From Terriglobales bacterium (GTDB lineage: Bacteria; Acidobacteriota; Terriglobia; Terriglobales; Acidobacteriaceae): 52,743 nucleotides of DNA. Location: assembly GCA_015655195.1 (NCBI GenBank), contig JAATFM010000308.1, positions 1 to 52,743 of the forward strand. The letters run 5' to 3'. The stretch's first letter is position 1; every line of letters begins with the position of its first letter. Positions 43,795-52,743 of this stretch are shown here, one piece after another. The translations under genes were made by a program, and so were the position numbers. Under the pieces are notes generated by a model. It searched no databases and had not been told where the DNA came from. It was given only the letters and a program-made list of their open reading frames with translations.

Positions 43795-44012
43795 AAGCCG
43801 GGGCTAACTGAGTGTGGTGGTATCCCAAGGGACCTGGGGCACCCGGCGTTTCTGGAAGAACCGGCTGCTTTAAGTACTCGGGGCACCCGCGCCTGGTCGT
43901 AGTCCCATAACGAAACCACAGGTGCTCCCCCCCTCGTCGCGCAGTTGTTTTTGTGGCTTGGATTGGAGAGCGCCCATGACACCCGCACCCGCACCGGTTT
44001 ACCCTGAGACCA

Positions 44013-44864
44013 ATGCCTCGCACCGGCCAACTCCCTCTCGCCTTCCCCGACTTTCGCGGAGCCACGCGCCGCCTTGTCCTCCTCAACCTCGTTGCCTTCT
44101 TCGCGCTGCTCCTGCTGAGCCTCTCCCGCCTCGGCAACGCCATCTTCGCTGCGCTTGCGCTCACGCCCAGCGTCTTTTTGCATGGCGCGCTCTGGCAGCC
44201 GCTCACCTATAGCCTCATCCATCCCTCGCCGCTCGGCACGCTTTTTGAGTTGCTTTCGCTCTGGTTTCTGGCCAGCTTTCTGGAGGGCTATCGCGGCCCC
44301 CGCTTCGTTACCGGCCTTTATATCTGGAGCGTTCTCGGCACGGCTGCCGCGGCTGTCCTGCTGGTCTTTGCATCGGGAAGGCTCGGCTTCTCGCTCGATG
44401 AAGCGGCGCTCACCGGCTCGATGGGCGCTATCTTCGGAATGCTCATCGCTATCGGCGTACTCTACGGCGATGTTCAGTTCCTCATGTTCTTCGTCATCGG
44501 CATCAAGGCGCGCTACCTCGCCATCATTTATGCGCTCATTACCTTCGCAATGCTCTTCGGCCAGGGCAAGCTCATCGCCTTTGCCCAGCTCGGTGGGGCG
44601 CTTGCCGCACTCATCTATCTGCGATTTGCTCCTGTCCGCTCAGCGAGCGTGATCGGGAATCGCCGTTCCAGCCGCAGCCTTGGCCGTTTCCTCAGCGAGC
44701 GCTGGTTCGCGCTCCGCAACAACTACTACCGCTGGAAGCGCCGCCGCGCCGGGCGCAAGTTCGAGGTCTACATGAAGAAGCAGGGCCGCACTATCCGCCT
44801 CGACAGCCGCGGCCGCCAGATCGATGCGGACGACGATCCCAACGACCGCTCGCGCTGGAATTAG
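44013..44864 (+). CDS. Rhomboid-family membrane protein lacking the catalytic Ser/His (pseudoprotease-like)
   Basis: 283 residues with six hydrophobic segments in rhomboid order. WQPLTYSLIHPSPLGTLFEL corresponds to the conserved loop-1/TM2 region. LTGSMGAIFGMLIAIG replaces the usual GxSGAxxG, so the residue at the catalytic serine position is Met137. FAQLGGALAALIYLRF replaces AHLGG, so the catalytic His is Gln192. Both members of the dyad therefore seem lost; a shifted Ser136 cannot be excluded. A basic cytoplasmic tail of about 70 residues follows. It resembles inactive rhomboids that bind rather than cut membrane proteins. An upstream ATG at 43976 is out of frame. The 218-bp gap before it includes a fragment of the GGGGCACCCGGCGT repeat. 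Confidence 0.82.
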   Translation: MPRTGQLPLAFPDFRGATRRLVLLNLVAFFALLLLSLSRLGNAIFAALALTPSVFLHGALWQPLTYSLIHPSPLGTLFELLSLWFLASFLEGYRGPRFVTGLYIWSVLGTAAAAVLLVFASGRLGFSLDEAALTGSMGAIFGMLIAIGVLYGDVQFLMFFVIGIKARYLAIIYALITFAMLFGQGKLIAFAQLGGALAALIYLRFAPVRSASVIGNRRSSRSLGRFLSERWFALRNNYYRWKRRRAGRKFEVYMKKQGRTIRLDSRGRQIDADDDPNDRSRWN

Positions 44865-44893
44865 GCGCCGCACACAGAGAAGGCGCACTAGCC

Positions 44894-45436
44894 TCAGTCC
44901 TCTATATTCGTTCCTGATGCCGAGTTCACCGACGTCCCTGGGGTTGCCTGTTTTTCGCGCGTAATCCCGGCAAGCGCCACCTCGGAAATCAGATGGAGCA
45001 GAGCGCCGGTCAGTCCACCCAGCAGCACCTCCGCTCCGCGATAAAACCCCACCATCAGCAGCGGCGTTCCGTGGTCGGCGGAAAGAAACACTATCGGGCA
45101 GGTCCACATGCACACCCGCACCACCGGGTAGCGCCGCGCCACCACCGCCGCCAGCGCCACTGCCACAGCCATCTGAACGGCAATCCCGGCGTGCAGCGGC
45201 GTGAGTAGATTACCGACCGTAACCGCAATCACCACACCGATCACGGTGCCGAAGAGCCTGCCCACCGTCGCACTGTGCGTCTGGGTCAGGTTCTCCTGGC
45301 TCACGATAATGCCCGACATGGACGCCCATACCGGATGCGGCAGCCCGACCGCCTGGGCAAGAATGTAGGAGAAGGTAGCAGCCGCCGAACAGCGCACAAC
45401 AAACGCGATGTTACGAACCAGTTGTTTTTGTGTCAT
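44894..45436 (-). CDS. FUSC/aromatic-acid-exporter-like membrane protein
   Basis: 180 residues with about six membrane helices. The pattern WASMSGIIVSQENLTQTHSA, VGRLFGTVIGVVIAVTVGNL is the hallmark of FUSC-type or ArAE-type proteins. It is the short form: only one six-helix half and no large cytoplasmic domain, so it probably works as an oligomer. It is divergently transcribed from fabD with about 95 bp between them. Substrate unknown. Confidence 0.82.
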   Translation of the reverse strand: MTQKQLVRNIAFVVRCSAAATFSYILAQAVGLPHPVWASMSGIIVSQENLTQTHSATVGRLFGTVIGVVIAVTVGNLLTPLHAGIAVQMAVAVALAAVVARRYPVVRVCMWTCPIVFLSADHGTPLLMVGFYRGAEVLLGGLTGALLHLISEVALAGITREKQATPGTSVNSASGTNIED

Positions 45437-45532
45437 GGATCGCTCGCCGGTGGTTTTGTCTCAGCAGACACAATCAGTCTAGCGCTGGAACCGCGCGGCC
45501 CGTCCCACCCGCTACAATCTCCTGAGACGACC

Positions 45533-46504
45533 ATGAGTACGAAAATCGCATTCCTCTTCCCCGGACAGGGCTCGCAAAGCGTCGGCATGGGCCGCGAGCT
45601 TGCCGACCGCTTCCCCATTGCTGCCGCCACATTTGCCGAGGCCGACGAGGTACTCGGCTTCTCTATCTCAAAGCTCTGTTTTGAAGGGCCGGAAGACGAC
45701 CTGCGCCTGACTGAAAACACACAGCCCGCGATCCTTACGGTCTCTGTCGCCGTTGCCCGCGTGTTGCTTGAGCAGGGGGAGGGGGTTGAGCCTGCTTTTG
45801 CCGCTGGCCATTCTTTGGGGGAATGGTCCGCCCACGTTGCCGCTGGTACGCTTTCCTTTGCCGATGCCGTCCGCGCCGTGAAGGCTCGCGGACGCGCCAT
45901 GCAGCAGGCTGTTCCGGCGGGCGAGGGGGCCATGGCCGCCATCCTCATGCTCGACCCCGCGCTGGTGGCCGAAGCCTGCGCCGAAGCCGCCGCCGAGACC
46001 GGCCTGCCCGTGGCCGCCGCCAACCTCAACTCGCCCGGCCAGACTGTTATCTCAGGCTCCGCGGCTGCCGTCCAGAAAGCCTCCGAGATCGCCAAAGCCA
46101 AAGGCGCACGCCGCGCCGTCCCGCTGCCCGTAAGTGCGCCCTTCCATTGCGCGCTTATGCAGCCCGCACAGGAGGAGGTCGCCCGCGTGCTGGCAGGAAT
46201 CGCGCTCTCGAATCCCGCGATTCCTGTCGCCTCGAACGTGACCGGAACGCTCGTCACCACGGCGGAAGAGGCTCGCAATGCGCTCATTCACCAAGTGACC
46301 GGAGCGGTGCGCTGGGTCGATTGCGTCAGGGCCCTCGTCACAGCCGGCGCAGAGACATTTGTGGAAGCAGGCCCCGGCAAGGTTCTCACCGGGCTGATGA
46401 AGCAGATTGCACCCGACCAGAAGGCGCTGAATGTGGAAGATGCAGCGAGCCTGGAGAAGACGCTTGCCGAACTCGAAGGCGGTCGAATTGCTGGCAACGA
46501 CTAG
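45533..46504 (+). CDS. fabD: Malonyl-CoA:ACP transacylase
   Basis: 323 residues from ATG 45533, the normal family N-terminus (KIAFLFPGQGSQSVGMG). The catalytic Ser is in AGHSLGEWSAHVAAG. Active-site support comes from the Arg in VKARGRAMQQAVP and the His in VSAPFHCALM. It loads malonate onto acyl carrier protein for fatty-acid synthesis. A TACAAT hexamer at 45512-45517 is a reasonable -10. No other fab genes are adjacent. Confidence 0.97.
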   Translation: MSTKIAFLFPGQGSQSVGMGRELADRFPIAAATFAEADEVLGFSISKLCFEGPEDDLRLTENTQPAILTVSVAVARVLLEQGEGVEPAFAAGHSLGEWSAHVAAGTLSFADAVRAVKARGRAMQQAVPAGEGAMAAILMLDPALVAEACAEAAAETGLPVAAANLNSPGQTVISGSAAAVQKASEIAKAKGARRAVPLPVSAPFHCALMQPAQEEVARVLAGIALSNPAIPVASNVTGTLVTTAEEARNALIHQVTGAVRWVDCVRALVTAGAETFVEAGPGKVLTGLMKQIAPDQKALNVEDAASLEKTLAELEGGRIAGND

Positions 46505-46521
46505 CTCCGCTGTCCTCTCGG

Positions 46522-47034
46522 CTACTTATACGACTCGGGATTGATCTCCACATCCGGCGGTGCAAAGCTCAGCGTGTGATCGTGCGGGTCGTACTCCAGG
46601 CTCAGTGCCTTGCTCTTGCGTCCGTTGATGAGAATCGCCATCAGCAGCGTGTTTCCGTACATCCGCGCCGCCTTGATCTCGTGGGACGAGATTACGCCGT
46701 ACTCGTTCGCCGGGCTCGTCCGGCCCCAGTCCTCCCCAAAGCGCGAGAAGGGATAAACCGCGTGTTGCGGGAGATGCTGCTTCCAGTCTTTGTCGTGCGT
46801 CCAGATGCCGTAGGCGGTTTCGAGGTCGTTCCGCTCCACGGCTTCAAGGAAATGATTCGCCGCCATGCGCCCCAGCAGATGATTCGGCCAGTTCCACGGC
46901 CAGTCCACCGGCCGCCCCGACGCAAACCAGCCCGCAACAAGCAGCACAAAGACCGCCGCGACGGAAGACCAGAGAATCGTCTGATTCCGCCGCGCTTTGG
47001 CCTCGTTATATACCGGCGCATCGAGTAGGGTCAT
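46522..47034 (-). CDS. Conserved hypothetical single-pass membrane protein
   Basis: 170 residues. One transmembrane helix (ILWSSVAAVFVLLVAGWF, about 20-37) separates a short cytoplasmic N-terminus from a C-terminal domain of about 130 residues that should face the periplasm. The text MAANHFLEAVERNDLETAYG resembles the helical start of an NTF2/DUF4878-like fold, and the end is beta-rich. I do not recognise a precise family. It lies convergent with fabD, 17 bp from its stop. Confidence 0.7.
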   Translation of the reverse strand: MTLLDAPVYNEAKARRNQTILWSSVAAVFVLLVAGWFASGRPVDWPWNWPNHLLGRMAANHFLEAVERNDLETAYGIWTHDKDWKQHLPQHAVYPFSRFGEDWGRTSPANEYGVISSHEIKAARMYGNTLLMAILINGRKSKALSLEYDPHDHTLSFAPPDVEINPESYK

Positions 47035-47055
47035 GGAAAACTCCTTGCAGCAAAC

Positions 47056-47170
47056 AGGTTACAGTGGACAGTTTATATCGCGAGAAGCATTCTTCTCGTT
47101 AGACACCGAGGCTGGACAGCTTGTTCCCCACGGAACGCGACGGGAGACTGCGGACTGTCATCTGTAACCT
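47056..47170. repeat. 115-bp intergenic element bounded by 17-bp inverted repeats
   Basis: AGGTTACAGTGGACAGT (47056-47072) and its near-complement ending at 47170 match at 15 of 17 positions. They enclose about 80 bp with a small internal hairpin (GAGAAG/CTTCTC near 47082). It fills almost the whole gap between the hypothetical gene and ddl. It could be a MITE-like insertion or a long hairpin that helps terminate or stabilise transcripts. Confidence 0.55.
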
Positions 47171-47173
47171 ACT

Positions 47174-48346
47174 TTAATCCCTGCTGTACTGATTCCGCGC
47201 CTTTTCGGCCTGCCGCTCCACGGCCAGCTCAATCAACCGCGTAATCAGGTCGCGGTACTTTACGCCCGTCGCCTCCCACAGCTTGGGATACATGCTGATC
47301 TGCGTGAATCCGGGCAGCGTATTCACTTCGTTCAGGTAGATGCGCCGCTTGCCGTCCGGCTCCATCAGGAAATCCACCCGCGCAAGGCCGGCCAGATCGC
47401 AGGCTTTGAAGGCTTCGACTGCCATTGCCCTGATTTGCTTCGTCTCCGCGGCGGTCAGCTTGGCTGGGATGACGGGCACCGACCCCTCCGAGAGATACTT
47501 CGCTTCGTAGTCGTAGAACTCCTTGCCGGGAATGATTTCGCCCACTACGCTGGCCTTGGGATCGTCGTTGCCCAGTACGGCCACTTCCAGCTCGCGGGCT
47601 TTCACGCCGCCTTTGCCGCCCACGCCCTGCTCGATTACCAGCTTGCGGTCGAACTTCGCGGCTTCGTCGAGCGCCGGGCCTAGTTCCTTGCGGTTATGCG
47701 CTTTGCTGATTCCTACCGAGGAGCCAAGATTCGCAGGCTTCACAAAGACCGGGTACTTGAGCTTTGCCTCAATCTTCGCTATCGCCTTGCGCGGCGCGGC
47801 CTCCCACTCGTGCCGCAGCAGCGTCACGTGCTTCACAATGGGCAGCTTCGCCTCGGCGAAGAGCTTCTTCATCACATCCTTGTCCATGCCGGCAGACGAG
47901 CCCAACACACCCGAGCCGACGTAGGCGATTCCGGCCAGCTCGAACAAGCCCTGAATCGTGCCGTCCTCGCCAAAGGTTCCGTGCAGCACGGGGAAGATCA
48001 CATCTAAGGACTGGCTTCCGGCTCGCTCGGGCGCTTCCGTGGCCGTCAAAGCCGCCGGCTCCGGCGCCAGCAGTGTGGGAATGCCTTGATTCAGCAGCTT
48101 CGCGCTTGTCGTCGCCGCCGGGTCGCCGGCCCGCAGTTGCCGCGGAGGCGCGGCCTCGCCACCTTCGAGCAGATTGCTCGCTGCCCCATCCGCAAGCCAG
48201 CGGCCCTCCTTGGTAATGCCAATCGGCACTACCTCGAACTTGCGCCTGTCAATCGCCTTCAGAATTGACGCCGCCGAGAGCAGCGAGACCTCATGCTCGC
48301 CGCTCCGCCCGCCAAATACTACCCCAACCCGCAGCTTCCTCGCCAT
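47174..48346 (-). CDS. ddl: D-alanine--D-alanine ligase
   Basis: 390 residues from ATG 48346 (GAGG just upstream); the frame to 48457 lacks protein character. The N-terminal domain opens [20 protein letters not shown]. The ATP-grasp core has [20 protein letters not shown], then [20 protein letters not shown] and [25 protein letters not shown] lies close to the end as in other Ddl proteins. It joins two D-Ala residues for peptidoglycan. It is slightly longer than E. coli DdlB, with extra loops in the middle domain. Confidence 0.97.
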   Translation of the reverse strand: MARKLRVGVVFGGRSGEHEVSLLSAASILKAIDRRKFEVVPIGITKEGRWLADGAASNLLEGGEAAPPRQLRAGDPAATTSAKLLNQGIPTLLAPEPAALTATEAPERAGSQSLDVIFPVLHGTFGEDGTIQGLFELAGIAYVGSGVLGSSAGMDKDVMKKLFAEAKLPIVKHVTLLRHEWEAAPRKAIAKIEAKLKYPVFVKPANLGSSVGISKAHNRKELGPALDEAAKFDRKLVIEQGVGGKGGVKARELEVAVLGNDDPKASVVGEIIPGKEFYDYEAKYLSEGSVPVIPAKLTAAETKQIRAMAVEAFKACDLAGLARVDFLMEPDGKRRIYLNEVNTLPGFTQISMYPKLWEATGVKYRDLITRLIELAVERQAEKARNQYSRD

Positions 48347-48526
48347 TCGCCTCGGAACTTCCTTCGTGCCACAGTCATTAGCGGCATATTTTAGTGTAGA
48401 GCGGAGAGCGCGCGAGCCACGATGGAATGAGCCAGTGCGTACCTGCGAAACACACATCCGGCGCTAATTACCAACGTGGATTTCTCAGCGTAATGTGGAC
48501 TTTTCTTCTGTCAGAATAAAAGCAGA

Positions 48527-48715
48527 ATGACGCGCAGGAAAAAATTCTACTTTGATCGTTCGAATACTATTACGATCAGCAAGGATTTCCGGTTTACTTT
48601 GCCCAAAGCCGCAAGGGAACACAGGGGCGTGAAGCCGGGTGACAAGATCGAATTCAGCCTGTGGAGCAGAGCTATCATTCTGCGAAAATATACCGAGGAT
48701 AAGCCCAAAGACTGA
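48527..48715 (+). CDS. AbrB/MazE-type (SpoVT fold) antitoxin-like DNA-binding protein
   Basis: 62 residues: NTITISKDFRFTLPKAAREH and GVKPGDKIEFSLWS form the swapped-hairpin AbrB fold. Proteins of this size normally pair with a PIN-domain toxin encoded immediately downstream. Here that place holds a palindromic repeat and only the last third of a PIN gene, so the antitoxin appears orphaned. The weak AT-rich upstream region has no obvious Shine-Dalgarno. Confidence 0.83.
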   Translation: MTRRKKFYFDRSNTITISKDFRFTLPKAAREHRGVKPGDKIEFSLWSRAIILRKYTEDKPKD

Positions 48716-48733
48716 TTGGGCAAATTAGTGCTA

Positions 48734-48775
48734 CCCCACCCATGCGCGATAAAGCCGCGCATGAATGGGGCACCC
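48734..48775. repeat. Palindromic repeat, copy A
   Basis: CCCCACCCATGCGCG (48734-48748) faces CGCGCATGAATGGGG (48756-48770) with two mismatches around a 7-base loop, followed by CACCC. It has the same unit as copy B at 48941-48980 and sits between the antitoxin stop and the toxin remnant. Confidence 0.8.
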
Positions 48776-48806
48776 ACTGTTGTGGTAGAACTAACGGTGA
48801 AAAACT

Positions 48807-48935
48807 ATGGGTGGGCCACCCGCCGAGTTTGAAGATGCGCTGATCGGCGCGCTGAATCAATGGGCGGGATGCTCGACGAGCCTGACCTTCGACCGCAAGG
48901 CCGCGCGGCTGCCGTATTTTCAACTGGTCGGGTGA
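48807..48935 (+). pseudogene. C-terminal remnant of a PIN-domain toxin
   Basis: An in-frame stretch of about 42 codons ends EDALIGALNQWAGCS followed by TSLTFDRKAARLPYFQLVG and a stop. This matches the C-terminal end of VapC-like PIN ribonucleases (acidic Asp in the DALI helix, then TFDRKAARL). The first hundred or so residues with the other acidic ligands are missing, replaced by palindromic repeat copy A. It would not be active. Confidence 0.78.
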
Positions 48936-48940
48936 GTCGA

Positions 48941-48980
48941 TGCCCCATTCATGCGCGAAAAACCGCGCATGAATGGGGCA
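48941..48980. repeat. Palindromic repeat, copy B (perfect 17-bp arms)
   Basis: TGCCCCATTCATGCGCG (48941-48957) pairs without mismatch with 48964-48980 around a 6-base loop (AAAAAC). It begins five bases after the PIN remnant stop. The 15 bases TGGGGCACCCGGCGT at its right edge (48974-48988) recur exactly at 43836-43850. Confidence 0.85.
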
Positions 48981-49024
48981 CCCGGCGTATTATGGTGGCT
49001 AACGATTACAAGGTGGAGGTAGCC

Positions 49025-49468
49025 ATGTCGCTCGGCGGGATTGTGTGTAGTCTAATTGTGTGCCCGAAGGGCCATACCATTGTTCTGCCGCGTCAAACCC
49101 CATTAAGAATGTTCCCAAATCAACAGAGTCCGCCCACGGAAAAGCTAAAAGCCATTTTTCTGTGTACTGAATGCGAAGTTCAGTTCTCGTGTTCTCCTGA
49201 AGATTTCCGCATTCATCGTATAGAACGGCAGGGCCGAGATCACCCAATTCCGCTTCTTTGGCATATTGCAGGCGAATGTGTGATCGGAAACTGCGAAAAG
49301 CTGAAACCCATATTCTTCGGGTACGACGCCAGTGGTAAAGAAGGAGTCGTAAGGCAATACGTACTCGGGCTTGTAGGGGAAATGGAGTGTTCCGCTGGGC
49401 ATCGGCAATGGGTAACAGGCGATATGCCTCAGATTGAGGTAATACCGATTGCTCGTCAAAGCGACTAG
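49025..49468 (+). CDS. Hypothetical cysteine-rich protein
   Basis: 147 residues from ATG 49025, chosen because GGAGG lies 6 bp upstream; the frame is open from 48860, but that part overlaps the repeat and the PIN remnant. Possible zinc-binding groups are CSLIVCPKGH (near 8-17), CTECEVQFSC (near 47-56), a pair in ECVIGNC and CSAGH near the end. There is no signal peptide or membrane helix. I do not recognise a family. Its base composition is more AT-rich than the flanks, suggesting recent arrival. Confidence 0.65.
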   Translation: MSLGGIVCSLIVCPKGHTIVLPRQTPLRMFPNQQSPPTEKLKAIFLCTECEVQFSCSPEDFRIHRIERQGRDHPIPLLWHIAGECVIGNCEKLKPIFFGYDASGKEGVVRQYVLGLVGEMECSAGHRQWVTGDMPQIEVIPIARQSD

Positions 49469-49514
49469 TTTCTCGGTATTCGGAGCCAGCCATACAACCT
49501 CCACGGCAGGAAGT

Positions 49515-49702
49515 TCAGTTCTTATTCCATCGCTTTTTCGCTGCTAACTTGGCGATCTCAGAGCGGCGCTCGGGACTCAGAACTTCCGCTCTGGACTTGC
49601 CTCGGCTTTGAGCCTTGGGCTTTTCCGTTTTATCGGAGCTTCCCCAACGGCTTGCTGCACGATTTGAAACGCCAGAGTGTTTGTGTCCCTGCGATCAGCC
49701 AT
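49515..49702 (-). pseudogene. Frameshifted small basic protein (SPERRSEIAKLAAKKRW family)
   Basis: Reverse-strand translation from ATG 49702 gives MADRRDTNTLAFQIVQQAVG and then EAPIKRK. After one base shift at a run of four A it continues in another frame with KSRAEVLSPERRSEIAKLAA and then KKRWNKN before a stop. Together the two halves match a widespread small protein found on mobile and accessory DNA, whose intact form also has a GGLKGGKARA-type middle that is reduced here. The 188-bp span is not a multiple of three. It is either decayed or carries a sequencing indel. Confidence 0.65.
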
Positions 49703-49780
49703 GAATCTATGTTCTGCCCAGGCTGGCGAAAAGCAAATTCAAACTGACCCACTACCATGGTCTGAGAAAGGCAGGCTGCT

Positions 49781-50272
49781 ATGCATCGTTCTGATAAAGC
49801 TGCTTTTGTTCTCGTTGCCATTGCAACTATAAGCATAGTGGGCTGCGACGGAATTTCCGACCAAAGCCAGACGAAAAACTCTACAGTCGCTGTCACCGCA
49901 AATCAGCAACCTTCCAAGCCAAATCTTCACGCTTTGACAAAAGAACAGATAGATTCATGTGTAAGCCGTGCAGATACAGCCACAATTGAACAATTCTCCG
50001 GCATTAGGTTGAGTGGTGATATGCGGCCAGACTGGATTGTTGCTGGAAAGATCACAAATCTATGCGGTTACGATCTTCGTGATGTAAAAATCCGCATCAC
50101 CGCATACAGTAAAGGGAATCCTGGAAATATCTTAGATACGGCTGATTTCACAATTGATGATGTGCCTGCAAACGGTGCGCGTGGTTACAGACGCGATGTA
50201 CAGTTGATGATCCAGCGAGGCAAATTTGAATGGATGTTTGACGAGATAGCAGCAAATTATGAGCCACGTTAG
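49781..50272 (+). CDS. Hypothetical lipoprotein
   Basis: 163 residues. The N-terminus ends in a lipobox (ATISIVGCDG, Cys22), so it is probably membrane-anchored by lipid. After a Ser/Gln/Thr-rich linker, a compact beta domain follows (DWIVAGKITNLCGYDLRDVK, then FTIDDVPANGARGYRRDVQL) that resembles FxLYD-type domains. Codon use is more AT-rich than in neighbouring core genes. It ends about 50 bp before a shared terminator with rpoC. Function unknown. Confidence 0.7.
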   Translation: MHRSDKAAFVLVAIATISIVGCDGISDQSQTKNSTVAVTANQQPSKPNLHALTKEQIDSCVSRADTATIEQFSGIRLSGDMRPDWIVAGKITNLCGYDLRDVKIRITAYSKGNPGNILDTADFTIDDVPANGARGYRRDVQLMIQRGKFEWMFDEIAANYEPR

Positions 50273-50323
50273 AATGTCCAAATTCAAGACTACTAACATC
50301 GAACACTCTCCAGAAAAACAACT

Positions 50324-50349
50324 AAGGCCCGGCATCTCTGCCGGGCCTT
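50324..50349. terminator. Bidirectional rho-independent terminator of rpoC and the lipoprotein gene
   Basis: AAGGCCCGGCA (50324-50334) and TGCCGGGCCTT (50339-50349) form a perfect 11-bp stem with a TCTC loop. T-rich sequence follows on both strands (GTTGTTTTTC reading with rpoC). Confidence 0.9.
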
Positions 50350-50379
50350 TGTCGTTGCTTGCTTTGATTGAAGCAGCGC

Positions 50380-52743
<2,364 letters not shown>

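Overview
The window is GC-rich bacterial chromosome. Its closest overall match, by inference, is a soil Acidobacteriota of the Terriglobia/Acidobacteriaceae type. The reasons are the style of the M28 peptidase, DUF885, rhomboid and LysW-like genes, the scattered short palindromic repeats, and exopolysaccharide (EPS) clusters rich in nucleotidyltransferase, HPr-kinase-like and B12-radical-SAM genes. No 16S or other taxonomic marker is present, so this is not proven. Both ends are cut inside genes: a DUF885 protein on the left and rpoC on the right.

Layout. At 1-9.7 kb (minus strand) a response regulator, sensor kinase, beta-barrel porin and cupredoxin lie in one block, followed by mfd and a DUF885 protein. 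At 9.9-11.2 kb (plus) there is an O-antigen-ligase/Wzy-type polymerase. At 11.3-12.2 kb (minus) a small CuA protein and a lipoprotein cytochrome c form a pair. At 12.4-23.7 kb (minus) a translationally coupled EPS operon runs Wza, Wzz/GumC, flippase, GT4, sugar transferase, WecG, type III polyketide synthase, methyltransferase and FAD oxidoreductase. A nucleotidyltransferase-family gene precedes it (23.8-25.1 kb). At 25.3-26.6 kb (plus) there is a second porin with a small cytochrome. At 26.8-38.5 kb (minus) lies a nine-gene cluster: four B12-type radical SAM enzymes, two methyltransferases, a methyltransferase-amidohydrolase fusion, a SPASM radical SAM enzyme and an HPr-kinase-like protein. 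The rest, 38.7-52.7 kb, is mostly housekeeping (gatB, fabD, ddl, rpoC) with small conserved genes. A decayed accessory patch at 48.5-49.7 kb holds an AbrB antitoxin, a PIN-toxin remnant, palindromic repeats and a frameshifted small gene.

The main discovery is regulatory. Six promoters, ahead of the polymerase, CuA/cytochrome, Wza, nucleotidyltransferase, second porin and radical-SAM operons, share one architecture. Each has two to four TGACA-like boxes repeated every 11 bp, reading in the direction of transcription. Exactly 20 bp then separate the last box from a TAnnnT -10 hexamer. This joins EPS synthesis, a phenolic-lipid-like type III PKS module, periplasmic redox proteins and the uncharacterised radical-SAM cluster into one apparent regulon. 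The OmpR-family regulator encoded at 8995-9708 is the natural candidate activator. The joint product could be a modified surface polysaccharide or lipid, but the sequence does not name it.
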